Positions 26,832 through 34,611 of a stretch of 64,000 nt of DNA are shown in pieces. The position numbers and the translations under genes were made by a program. The stretch lies in NCBI RefSeq assembly GCF_030450125.1, contig NZ_CP123923.1, positions 434,001-498,000 of the forward strand, given 5' to 3'. Each line of letters starts with the position of its first letter. Within the stretch, counting starts at the first letter, position 1. Source of the stretch: Streptomyces sp. WP-1 (lineage in GTDB: Bacteria > Actinomycetota > Actinomycetes > Streptomycetales > Streptomycetaceae). Below the pieces are notes generated by a model, which did not search any database, was not told where the DNA came from, and saw nothing but the letters and a program-made list of their open reading frames with translations.

Positions 26832-28337
26832 ATGACCGAGACCACGTCCGCCCCGCTGCGGGGCGTCAGCCCGCGTACCGGTGAGCCCGTCGGCGATCCG
26901 GTCGCCGTGTCCACCGCGCGGGACGTCGACGCGGCGGCGCGCGCCGCCGCCCGCGCGTTCCCTCTCTGGTCCGCGGTGCCCGCCGCCGACCGGGCGCGGG
27001 CCCTCGACGCCTCCGCCGACGCGCTGGACGCGGCCCGCGACCAACTGGTCGCCGTCGCCGACGCGGAGACCGCGCTGGGCCAGGTCCGGCTGACCGGTGA
27101 GGTGGGCCGCGCCAGTGGTCAGCTCCGCCTGTTCGCCGAGGTGCTGCGCGACGGCGGCCATGTGCAGGCCGTACTCACCCCCGCCGACCCGGCCGCCGGA
27201 CGCCCCGACATCCGCCGGATGCGGCAGGCGATCGGACCGGTGGCGGTGTTCAGCGCCTCCAACTTCCCCTTCGCCTTCTCCGTGGCGGGCGGCGACACGG
27301 CCTCGGCGCTCGCGGCCGGCTGCCCGGTGGTCGTCAAGGCGCACGAGGGCCACCCGGCGACCTCGGCCGCGGTCGCGCGCGTCGTCACCGGGGCGCTGCG
27401 CGAGGCAGGGGCTCCCGAGGGTGTCCTCGGCCTCGTCGCCGGTTTCGAGGCCGGGGTGGCGCTGGTGAACCACCCGGCGGTCAAGGCCGCCGGCTTCACC
27501 GGCTCGCAGTCCGGCGGACGGGCCCTGTACGACCTCGCCGCGGCCCGCCCGGAGCCGATCCCGTTCTACGGTGAACTCGGCAGCGTCAACCCGGTGGTGG
27601 TCCTGCCGGGCGCGGCGGCCGAGCGCACCCGGGAGATCGCGGAGGGGTACACGCAGTCGCTCACCCTGGGCACCGGACAGTTCTGCACCAACCCGGGTCT
27701 GCTGTTCGTCCCCGAGGACGGCGCGCTGTTGGACGCCGTCGCGGCCGCGGTCGGCGCGGCGACGACCGGGGCGATGCTGACGTCCCGGATCCGGGACGGG
27801 TACCAGGCCCGGGTGGCGGAACTGGACGCGGCCGCCGACCTCGTCCCGCTGGCCTCCGGAAACGCGGGCGACGACTCGTTCGCGGTGGTCCCGCGCGTCT
27901 GGCGGCTGCCCCTGAAGTCCTTCGCGGCCCGTCTGGACACCCTGGCCGAGGAGTGCTTCGGCCCGGCCGGACTGGTCGTGACCTACCCGGACCTGGAATC
28001 GCTGACCCAGGTCCTGGCCTCCCTGCCGGGCAGCCTCACCGGCTCGGTGCACGCCACGGCAGACGACGCGGCGGCGGCCGCGCGGGTGGTGACGGCCCTG
28101 CGGCACCGCGTGGGCCGCCTCATCCACAACGGCTGGCCGACCGGCGTCGCCGTCTGCTGGGCCATGCACCACGGCGGCCCCTGGCCCTCGACAACAGCGC
28201 CCCTGCACACCTCGGTCGGCGCGACGGCGATCGACCGCTGGCTGGTCCCGATCGCCTACCAGGACTGGCCCGACGATCTCCTCCCGCCCGAACTCCAGGA
28301 CGCGAACCCGCTGGGGATCCCCCGCCGGTCGGGCTGA
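26832..28337 (+). CDS. 2,5-dioxovalerate (alpha-ketoglutarate semialdehyde) dehydrogenase
   Basis: 501 aa, ATG preceded by GGAGG. Aldehyde dehydrogenase fold: IGPVAVFSASNFPFAFSVAG, the cofactor-binding VVKAHEGHPATS, GFTGSQSGGRALYDLAA, the catalytic Glu in FYGELGSVNPVVV and the catalytic Cys in GTGQFCTNPGLLF. The KAHEGHP and FYGELGSVNP motifs are those of the NADP-linked ketoglutarate-semialdehyde group. It completes the pathway uronate to aldarate to keto-deoxy-aldarate to dioxovalerate to 2-oxoglutarate, with all enzymes in this 5-kb cluster. It lies 73 bp behind udh, so it is likely co-transcribed. Confidence 0.9.
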   Translation: MTETTSAPLRGVSPRTGEPVGDPVAVSTARDVDAAARAAARAFPLWSAVPAADRARALDASADALDAARDQLVAVADAETALGQVRLTGEVGRASGQLRLFAEVLRDGGHVQAVLTPADPAAGRPDIRRMRQAIGPVAVFSASNFPFAFSVAGGDTASALAAGCPVVVKAHEGHPATSAAVARVVTGALREAGAPEGVLGLVAGFEAGVALVNHPAVKAAGFTGSQSGGRALYDLAAARPEPIPFYGELGSVNPVVVLPGAAAERTREIAEGYTQSLTLGTGQFCTNPGLLFVPEDGALLDAVAAAVGAATTGAMLTSRIRDGYQARVAELDAAADLVPLASGNAGDDSFAVVPRVWRLPLKSFAARLDTLAEECFGPAGLVVTYPDLESLTQVLASLPGSLTGSVHATADDAAAAARVVTALRHRVGRLIHNGWPTGVAVCWAMHHGGPWPSTTAPLHTSVGATAIDRWLVPIAYQDWPDDLLPPELQDANPLGIPRRSG

Positions 28338-28366
28338 TCCGCCGGCCTCGGGACAGCCGGCTGCCA

Positions 28367-28403
28367 CGGCGCCGACGGACGTCATCGTAACGACGTGGCG
28401 CCG
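28367..28403 (+). terminator. terminator-like hairpin after aldehyde dehydrogenase
   Basis: CGGCGCC (28367-28373) pairs with GGCGCCG (28397-28403). An inner ACGTC/GACGT stem with an asymmetric bulge extends the hairpin, about 30 bases after the stop codon. Confidence 0.5.
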
Positions 28404-28452
28404 GGGCGGGGGGCGGGGCGGCGGGCCCGTCGGCCTCGCCGCCCGCAAGCTG

Positions 28453-28482
28453 TTGACCGGCGCCGAACGCCCTGGGCACACT
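28453..28482 (+). promoter_or_regulatory. promoter of DUF2804 gene, leaderless
   Basis: TTGACC (28453-28458), an 18-base spacer and CACACT (28477-28482), then exactly 7 bases to the ATG at 28490. Transcription would start at the initiation codon, giving a leaderless mRNA. No Shine-Dalgarno sequence is present. Confidence 0.55.
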
Positions 28483-28489
28483 ACCCGCC

Positions 28490-29500
28490 ATGTCCACCCC
28501 TGAGCGCCTGATCGAGGACGGTCTTCGCCGTTGGGGCCGCCTGCCCGATCGACCCGCCGTCGTCGACCCCCTTGAGGTGTACGGCGGGCTCGCGCGGCGG
28601 CTGAAGAGGATGCGGCTCAAGGAGTGGGTCGGGTTCACGCTGTCGCACCCGGACTGGTACGCGTCGCTGATCATCCAGGACGCGCACTATCTCGCTGGCG
28701 CGGAGATCTACGCCTATGACAGGGCGGTCCGGGTTCTTCACCAGCACGCGGCCCATGCCGCCGGTGGCAGTCCCGTGCTGCCCGCCGAACTGCTGGAGAG
28801 TGCCTGCCGGTTCGAGCGTGTCGGGTATCGGGTCGTCTATTCCTTTTCGCGTGCGTCGGCGCGGCATCGGATCGAGATCGACATCGCCGCGACGGCGAAG
28901 GCCCCGGCCATCCGTGGTGAGTCGGAGCTCGACGCCGTGGAGTCCACCGCTCCGCTCTCGGTGAGTTCACGGTTGCCGGGCGGAAGCATCTACACGCACA
29001 AGGCCGCCTTCCCCGCTGCCGGGGTGCTCCGTGTCGGGGACGCCGAGGTCGTCTTCGAGCCGGATCGCGATCTGGCGGTACTCGACGAACACCGCTCGCT
29101 GCTGCCGTACCGGACCAACTGGGTCTGGGGTACGTTCGCGACGCCGACGGACGCCGGCCCGGTCGTCGGGGCGAACTTCGCGGCGCGGCCCGAACTGGCC
29201 GGGGAGCCCGAGGAGTCCTGTCTGTGGACGCCCGGCAGGTGCGAGCCGCTCGGTGACATCACCTTCGAGCCCGCGGCGGCCGACCCGTCGGCCGCCTGGC
29301 ACATCGCCTCCCGGGACGGCCGCCTCGATGTCGTCTTCGAACCGGAGGGCCGTAAGCAGGTGCGGCACAACCTCGGCCTCTTCGCGGTCGACTACTTCCA
29401 GCTCTTCGGACGCTGTCGCGGTGTACTCCGCGGCGCCGGGGGCGACTTCGAGATCGGGGACGTGCCCGGGGTCTGCGAGAGCATGAAGGCCCGTCTGTAA
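28490..29500 (+). CDS. DUF2804 family protein
   Basis: 336 aa, leaderless ATG. The N-terminal part has KRMRLKEWVGFTLSHPDWYA. Beta-rich segments follow: SSRLPGGSIYTHKAAFPAAG, LLPYRTNWVWGTFATPTDAG, FAARPELAGEPEESCLWTPG. The C-terminus LFAVDYFQLFGRCRGVLRGAG...DVPGVCESMKARL is the characteristic end of DUF2804 (a lipocalin-like/hydroxyneurosporene-synthase-like beta fold). The function is unknown. It is followed after 84 bases by the third tRNA-like element, which may share its transcript. Confidence 0.8.
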   Translation: MSTPERLIEDGLRRWGRLPDRPAVVDPLEVYGGLARRLKRMRLKEWVGFTLSHPDWYASLIIQDAHYLAGAEIYAYDRAVRVLHQHAAHAAGGSPVLPAELLESACRFERVGYRVVYSFSRASARHRIEIDIAATAKAPAIRGESELDAVESTAPLSVSSRLPGGSIYTHKAAFPAAGVLRVGDAEVVFEPDRDLAVLDEHRSLLPYRTNWVWGTFATPTDAGPVVGANFAARPELAGEPEESCLWTPGRCEPLGDITFEPAAADPSAAWHIASRDGRLDVVFEPEGRKQVRHNLGLFAVDYFQLFGRCRGVLRGAGGDFEIGDVPGVCESMKARL

Positions 29501-29584
29501 GCCGTGCGCGTCAGTCCCGCGTCAGCCGGGTCTGCCACTCTTCTTCATGTGAACGGGGCCCGGGAGACCGGGAACCGGGAGCGA

Positions 29585-29681
29585 GGAGAGGTGCCCGGAG
29601 TGGTTGATCGGGGACCGGCGAGCACGTCTCGAGGTCGGATCCGCAAGGGTCCACGCAGGTTCGAATCCTGCCCTCTCCGCA
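29585..29681 (+). ncRNA. serine-tRNA-like structured element, copy 3
   Basis: Acceptor GGAGAGG/CCTCTCC, T arm GCAGG-TTCGAAT-CCTGC, extended GACC...GGTC arm with perfect inner stem CGAG-CACGT-CTCG. The variable arm GGATC/GGTCC (loop CGCAAG) has changed at two positions relative to copies 1-2 while keeping all five pairs. The 3' end reads GCA instead of GCCA, so CCA is not fully encoded. The leader motif TTCATGTGAACGG is at 29544-29556, followed by a hairpin CCCGG-GAGA-CCGGG. A perfect terminator follows 3 bases later. Confidence 0.6.
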
Positions 29682-29684
29682 TCA

Positions 29685-29724
29685 CCTGAGTGTCCCGCGG
29701 CCGTACGGCCGCGGGACACTCAGG
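29685..29724 (+). terminator. perfect 40-bp palindromic terminator
   Basis: A 20-bp uninterrupted inverted repeat (CCTGAGTGTCCCGCGGCCGT and its complement), followed by CTTTT. It ends the tRNA-like RNA copy 3 and, being symmetrical, can also stop the convergent secreted-protein gene at 29743. Confidence 0.9.
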
Positions 29725-29742
29725 CTTTTCCGGCGGTGCCGG

Positions 29743-30246
29743 TCAGGCGCCGCGCTGGACCGGGCCGATCAGGGTGCCGGGGGCCACGGAGAACTTGCCT
29801 TCGGCGAAGGACGTGCCGGGGATCTCACCGCCCGGGGCCTGAAGCGTGAACGACGCCTCGTTCGAGGCCGTGCCGCGGTGCAGGTTCGGCACCTGGATGT
29901 CGAAGTGCACCGGGTGGCCCGGACCGAAGGTCACCTTCGTCTTCTGGTCGCCGTAGTGCCCGGCGGCCACACCGGTCTGCTTGCCGTGGTTCGAGAACCG
30001 TACGCCGGTGGGCGAACCGGCCAGCACGCACGACTCGTACCCGCGCGCGGCGGTCAGGGTCACGCGATAGTGGCTGTGCCCCGAACTGGCGGGCGCCGCC
30101 TTGATCGTCGCCGTGTGGTTGGCCGGACGGCACGCCGAGGGCGCGACGTTCTCGGCCGTCGCGGGTGCGGCCACGGCGATTCCCCCGCCCGCCGTGAACG
30201 CCAGCGCGAGTGCGGCCACCGCGGCGAATGTGTGCTTCTTGCTCAT
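29743..30246 (-). CDS. secreted DUF4232-type protein
   Basis: 167 aa, ATG 30246. Signal peptide MSKKHTFAAVAALALAFTAGGGIAVAAPATA with cleavage near residue 31. The mature domain has the DUF4232 pattern: an N-terminal Cys in SACRPANHTATIKAAP, SHYRVTLTAARGYESCVLAG, HPVHFDIQVPN and a beta-rich C-terminus. It is a small extracellular domain of unknown role, with two cysteines likely forming a disulfide. It stands alone, ended by the bidirectional terminator at 29685-29724. Confidence 0.8.
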   Translation of the reverse strand: MSKKHTFAAVAALALAFTAGGGIAVAAPATAENVAPSACRPANHTATIKAAPASSGHSHYRVTLTAARGYESCVLAGSPTGVRFSNHGKQTGVAAGHYGDQKTKVTFGPGHPVHFDIQVPNLHRGTASNEASFTLQAPGGEIPGTSFAEGKFSVAPGTLIGPVQRGA

Positions 30247-30358
30247 ACGGACACTCCTTGTCGTGCAATGGCCCTGCGGATGTTCTCCGCGGGAACCATG
30301 GTCGACTTGAGCCTGCCCCCGATCTGGCGTTCGGAATGTCTCAGTATGGGTACAGATG

Positions 30359-30975
30359 TCACAGGTCGGTCACGGGGTTGCCGCTCGCCGTGCCGCCGGA
30401 CGGCGTTCGGTGTCCTCCAGCCCGAGCATGGCCTCTTCGTCGCCGGTGCCGGAAGCCCTTCTCTCCGCCGCCGCGTTCGCAGACGTCGTACCGTTCCCAC
30501 AGGCGGGCGAATTCCGGCGATTTGAGGACCAGTTCGCCGACGAGGGTGGTCAGTTCCGGGTTGTCCGGGTCGGCGCCTGCCACTGCCCGCAGGTGCGCGA
30601 CCGAGAGGGCGACGGTGTCCTCCCAGGGTTCGTACAGCGTCCTGCCCGTCGGGTGGAGGAAGAGGTAACGGGTCACATTGCGCTGGTGTCCGGGCCAGTC
30701 CCACAGGCCGGGCAGCAGGCGCCGGCCCGGCGGGTTGGCGGCCAGGACTCGGTTGTAGCGGCTCACGACATAGGCGGGCAGCGGGCGTACCAACTCCAGC
30801 AGGAGCAGGACGGAGTCGCGGACGGTGTGGTCCGCGCAGGCCGGGAGTTCGGAGGTGCGACCGGAGGCCAACTCGGCCAGTTCGTGAAGGCGTTCGTAGC
30901 CGTCGCCGCGCAGGCGCAGCGCCCGGCCGAGGGCGTCGACGACAGCGATCGAGGGGTTGGTCTCGCGGCCGCGTT
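30359..30975 (-). pseudogene. XRE/MmyB-type regulator, N-terminus lost
   Basis: Minus strand encodes the end of an XRE HTH (LERGRETNPSIAVVDALGRALRLRG), then the MmyB-like ligand domain: LPAYVVSRYNRVLAANPPGR, RNVTRYLFLHPTGRTLYEPW and SPEFARLWERYDV. The first ~35 residues of the HTH are missing; the frame enters unrelated DNA at ~30975, where an MFS tail begins on the other strand. The C-terminal ~40 residues after KGFRHR are out of frame, the alternative frame reading GDEEAMLGLEDTERRPAARR. It is broken at both ends. Confidence 0.65.
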
Positions 30976-31104
30976 CCAGGCGGCCTGCTCGCGGGTACCG
31001 ACGGCGGCTTCTCCCTCCACGGGATGCGTATCGGGCTGTTGGCCGTCGCCGCGCTGCTCCTTGTCACGGCGGGGATGACACGGCTGCTGCTGGCGCGGGA
31101 CTGA
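30975..31104 (+). pseudogene. C-terminal fragment of an MFS-like transporter
   Basis: Plus-strand frame LLAGTDGGFSLHGMRIGLLA continues VAALLLVTAGMTRLLLARD to TGA at 31102-31104. It is one transmembrane helix plus a short cytosolic end, as at the terminus of an MFS exporter. Nothing upstream in the same frame continues it, because the XRE remnant begins there. It is probably a deletion or rearrangement scar. Confidence 0.45.
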
Positions 31105-31193
31105 CCGGCGTCGGCGAGGGGCTCCGCGAGCGGGCGGCCGACCGAGTTCCGGCCGACCGGTCGGCCATGGAAGGTGCGGGGTCGGCTTCCTCG

Positions 31194-31751
31194 TCAGCGG
31201 ACCTGGTCGTTCTGCGGCCCGATGCCTTTGATCCTGGTGGGGGTTCCGTCCGGGGCGAACGGGTGGTGGAAGGTGAAGGCGTGCGGCGCGGGGCCGTGCT
31301 CGTGGAGGTGTTCCAGCCTGGAAACCCCGTCCTGCCAGGTGGGTATCTCGCCGTCGGCGACCCACCAGAACACGTAATTCGGGTGTCCGGTCCTCTCGAA
31401 CCAGTCGTAACGCCTGTTCAGCGCGGCACGGTGCAGACCGGTGTAGATGGCGTCGAAGACGGGGCTCAGGTCGGTCCAGAGCGAGAGGGTCGCGGCCAGC
31501 GCGGTGGTCTCCACGGTACGGCCCTTGCCGTACCAGGTCGGTACGGCGAACTCTCCCCACGCACCCCAGTCCGCCCCGAAGAGCATGCCCCGGTCACCGT
31601 CCGCCGCTTCAGCGTGCGCGAGGTACCCGGGGTGCCCGCCGATCTTCCGGTAGACGGCCTCACCGATGTCGTAGAACTCGCGCGTGAGAGGGGCGGGATC
31701 GGCGAGAGGTGACTTCAGGACGCCGAATGTGTACAGAGCAAGATGGGGCAT
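31194..31751 (-). CDS. DUF3291 domain protein
   Basis: 185 aa, ATG 31751. It begins MPHLALYTFGVLKSPLADPA and contains KIGGHPGYLAHAEAADGDRG, FAVPTWYGKGRTVETTALAA, TLSLWTDLSPVFDAIYTGLHRAAL and WFERTGHPNYVFWWVADGEI, the DUF3291 (dimeric alpha-beta barrel, monooxygenase-like) core. The C-terminal AFTFHHPFAPDGTPTRI is also typical. The reaction is unknown. Monocistronic. Confidence 0.75.
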   Translation of the reverse strand: MPHLALYTFGVLKSPLADPAPLTREFYDIGEAVYRKIGGHPGYLAHAEAADGDRGMLFGADWGAWGEFAVPTWYGKGRTVETTALAATLSLWTDLSPVFDAIYTGLHRAALNRRYDWFERTGHPNYVFWWVADGEIPTWQDGVSRLEHLHEHGPAPHAFTFHHPFAPDGTPTRIKGIGPQNDQVR

Positions 31752-31954
31752 GCTTCTCTCCCTGGTTGAGGGTGCCCGGCGTGGTCCCGCGGTCGGTGGC
31801 CCGTGCCTGAAGGAACCCCGGTGCGACCGCGGGTGACCGCCGAGGACGCGATGAAGGTAGCTGTCCCCGCGCGACATGTCGAAGTTGCGATTCCCTTGTC
31901 GAAATGGCTCTCCGCAAAGCGACTTGACCTCGAAGACCGCGCCTGCGTCCGCGG

Positions 31955-32674
31955 TCATGAACCAGCGGGTGTCCCCGCCGATGTGAGGGTTCCACCGCGC
32001 ACCGGCTCTACGGCGGCACACACCGCGGAATGAACCGCGCGGGCCAGACGCGCGCCCCACAGGGAGCGGGGGCCGGCGAAGGACTGCGGCTCCTCGCCGG
32101 GTCGGGGGATCCGGGCGGCGACGCACACCGCGTCCGTGGGGGTGCCGGAGCAGTCGTAGCCGGAGTCGAGGAGGGCCTGGACCTTGGCCTCGGTGGCGGT
32201 GGTGACCGCGTTGACCAGCGCGGCGTCGGTCAGGGCGGTGGGGACGGCGACGACGATGTTGATGGTGCCGGGCGCGGGCGGCGAGAGCGTGCCCGGGGCG
32301 GGGGCGGCGGCCCAGCCGTGGACGCCGAGACCCGCGGTGACCACCGCCTCGACACCGTCGTCGTACCCTCGGCCGTACCGGAGGACGTCGGCGGCCGTCA
32401 TCAGACCGACGCCCGGCCCCCGCGCCCCGGCGTCCTGGGCGAGGCTTGCGAGGTGGCTGTCGGGGTCGGTGCGGCTGTAGCCGTGCGAGACCTGGGCGTT
32501 GAGCACCCAGGAGCGCTCACCGATGCCCCCGCCGAGAACCGCGCTGCTGATCATCCGCCAGCCGGATCCGGCCCGCCACAGCAGGGCCGACAGCTGCTCG
32601 TCGTCCTCGACGCGGGTGAGCGTCCGTATCGGAAGGACGCCGGCGACGGCACGGGGCGGTGGGGCGACGGTCAC
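31955..32674 (-). CDS. cbiZ: adenosylcobinamide amidohydrolase
   Basis: 239 aa, GTG 32674. CbiZ core: WRMISSAVLGGGIGERSWVLNAQV, GVGLMTAADVLRYGRGYDDG, the central GTINIVVAVPTALTDAALVNAVTTATEAKVQAL and SGTPTDAVCVAARIP. CbiZ cleaves the aminopropanol from salvaged adenosylcobinamide to give adenosylcobyric acid. No other cobalamin gene and no B12 riboswitch box are visible next to it, so it is an isolated salvage gene. Confidence 0.85.
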   Translation of the reverse strand: MTVAPPPRAVAGVLPIRTLTRVEDDEQLSALLWRAGSGWRMISSAVLGGGIGERSWVLNAQVSHGYSRTDPDSHLASLAQDAGARGPGVGLMTAADVLRYGRGYDDGVEAVVTAGLGVHGWAAAPAPGTLSPPAPGTINIVVAVPTALTDAALVNAVTTATEAKVQALLDSGYDCSGTPTDAVCVAARIPRPGEEPQSFAGPRSLWGARLARAVHSAVCAAVEPVRGGTLTSAGTPAGS

Positions 32675-32800
32675 TGAGCTGGACTCCTCGGAGCGGATGA
32701 TCCTGATGATCGTACCGAGGGCGTTCTTCGGGGCTTGGGGCCGAGGTTTCCGCCGGAAAGCATCCAGTCGGGTTCATGACGACGTGACTAATGTGACCGG

Positions 32801-33497
32801 GTGACAGAATTCAGCGTTGTCGATGACGGCACGGTGTGGCTGAAGGACTTCGAGCGACGGCTCGTCGCCGCGTATCGCGCGGCCGGGCTCGGCATGGACG
32901 CGGCGGCGGAGTTCGTGTCGAAGGGGCGCGCCACGGTCGGGGACTGGACCGTCGCCGGGATCATGGACGCCGGGGTCCGGGTGGGCTTCGTGGCCGTGAG
33001 CGTGGCCGAGAGGAACGGGCAGCTCGCAGGGCGTATCGGGGATCTGCGCGTAACCACGGAGTATGCCGGGCAGGGGCATGAGGAGGCCGCCCGGGAGTGG
33101 GCGCGGGGATGGTGTGCGGAGCGGGGCGCGCGGCGGGTGAGCGTCCGGTTCACCGAACCCGCCCTGCGTGAGGTGTCCGCCGGTTAACGCGTCAACGGGC
33201 AGCTCAGGGCGCGCCGGGTGGACGCCCCACCGGAGCCGGTCGACGGTGCCACCGCGCGGCCGATGACACCGGCCGGGTCTTCCGACTGGCTCGCCCTCGA
33301 AAAGGCGTCCTACGTCGGTGACATCGTCCGCTCGGGGACCCTGAGCCGCGATGGCGGTCGGCGAACGGGCCACCTTCGCGGCCGGTGAATCGGCGCTGAT
33401 GTTCTCGGTGCGGGGCGGGAACGAGGTGGCCATGAACCTCCACACCAGCGCGGGCTACCGGATCCTGGACGAGGAACGCTCCATCGAGCTGCCCTGA
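32801..33497 (+). pseudogene. GNAT-family acetyltransferase, internally deleted
   Basis: A GTG at 32801, six bases after the -10 TAATGT, opens a frame with TVWLKDFERRLVAAYRAAGL and DWTVAGIMDAGVRVGFVAVS up to a stop at 33187. Further downstream, other frames give VDAPPEPVDGATARPM, SDWLALEKASYVGDIVRSGTL and, after a deletion of the acetyl-CoA site region, AMAVGERATFAAGESALMFS and GNEVAMNLHTSAGYRILDEE to TGA 33495. Together they are the pieces of one two-part GNAT protein with about 80-100 residues lost. Confidence 0.7.
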
Positions 33498-33801
33498 CGG
33501 ATCCTCACGGCGCCAAGTCGCGCCTCGCTCACACCCAGGTGTGGTTCTCGTCGGCGACGGTGGCCAGGGCGGCGGCCTTGCGGTAGTCGACGCGGTAGTC
33601 GACCCATTCGAGTTCGACGCGGTAATCGACCCTTTCGAGGGCATCGGGCCCGACGGCACGGCCCGGGCCTCCTGGGCCCGCCCGGCGCCGGATCCGGACC
33701 CGGGCGGCCCGCCATGGAGGTCCCTCGGCCCCTGTCGGCGCGGGACCCTTGCCAGGCACCGTCGGAGGCAAGGGATTCGGGACGAGGCGGAGGTCTCCGT
33801 G
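33498..33801. other. 304-bp intergenic with short repeats
   Basis: Contains a short imperfect direct repeat around GACGCGGTA(G/A)TCGACCC (33588-33632). A minus-strand frame ends VDYRKAAALATVADENHTWV at 33529, which could be the scrap of a protein C-terminus but has nothing recognisable before it. Confidence 0.35.
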
Positions 33802-34356
33802 ATGAGCGGCAAACGGCATCTGTGGCGGTGGCGGAGCAACCCGCTGCGACGGCGCGAGGACGTCCTGGAGGCGTGGACCGTGCTGGCCGTCTGGGCGGTC
33901 GTGGTGCTCGTCGGCGCGGTCGTCGCACCGCTGGTGTTCCGTGCCGCCGAGCACCGCTTCGCGGAGCAGCGCGCCCAGCGGCATCCCGTGCGGGCGGTCC
34001 TGATGGCCGACGCGCCGCAGGGCGTCGCCGCGCAGTGGTCGGCGGACGGCCGGGTGCGGGACACCGTGCGCTGGGTGGCGCCGGACGGTACGCCCCGTAC
34101 CGGGCACACGCTGGTGGACCCGAGCCTGCCCCGGGGCACCACGGTCCACCTGTGGCAGGACGACCGGGGCCGGCTCGTCACGACCGCGCCCACGGACCTC
34201 GCCGAGGGGCGCATCGAGGCCGGTCTCCTCGCCGCCGGTGCCGCGCTGGTCGCCGCGGCTCCGGTGCTCGGCGCGGGCGCGTTCGCGCGGTCCCGTCTCG
34301 ACCGGCGCCGGCTGGCCCGGTGGGACCGGGAGTGGGATCTGGTGGGGCCCCGCTGA
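33802..34356 (+). CDS. Rv1733c-family transmembrane protein
   Basis: 184 aa, ATG 33802. It has the actinomycete Rv1733c layout: a short basic N-terminus (KRHLWRWRSNPLRRREDVLE), a first helix AWTVLAVWAVVVLVGAVVAP, an extracytoplasmic domain (~65-140) with RWVAPDGTPRTGHTLVDPSLPRGTTVHLWQDDRG, and a second helix AGLLAAGAALVAAAPVLGAG followed by a basic tail. The function is unknown; mycobacterial Rv1733c belongs to the dormancy regulon. It lies 255 bp upstream of a universal stress protein gene, a typical association. Confidence 0.85.
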   Translation: MSGKRHLWRWRSNPLRRREDVLEAWTVLAVWAVVVLVGAVVAPLVFRAAEHRFAEQRAQRHPVRAVLMADAPQGVAAQWSADGRVRDTVRWVAPDGTPRTGHTLVDPSLPRGTTVHLWQDDRGRLVTTAPTDLAEGRIEAGLLAAGAALVAAAPVLGAGAFARSRLDRRRLARWDREWDLVGPR

Positions 34357-34611
34357 GCCGCGCTCGCGAGGGCCGGCCGTCAGCTGTCCGGGAACCGGGA
34401 CGCCGCCGAGTGGGCGTCGCGGGCACCAGTCCGGTCAGTTCCACGATGCCGTCGTACGCGGCTCCCCGCACGGCGTCCCGGACGGTGCCCCGATTCCCTG
34501 TCGTCGTGCCGAGGGGCCCCGCCGGGGGCCGGTGGTCCCCTGGCAGGGCCCCCGGTTCCGGGCTTTCATGGAAGTCGCGGCGGCGCTCCGCCGCAGGGAG
34601 GAGATGGGGCG

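Noticed and set aside
32675..32800. Cobalamin riboswitch in front of cbiZ
   Set aside because: No B12-box (GCCACTG-like) or multi-stem leader could be found in the 126 bases upstream.
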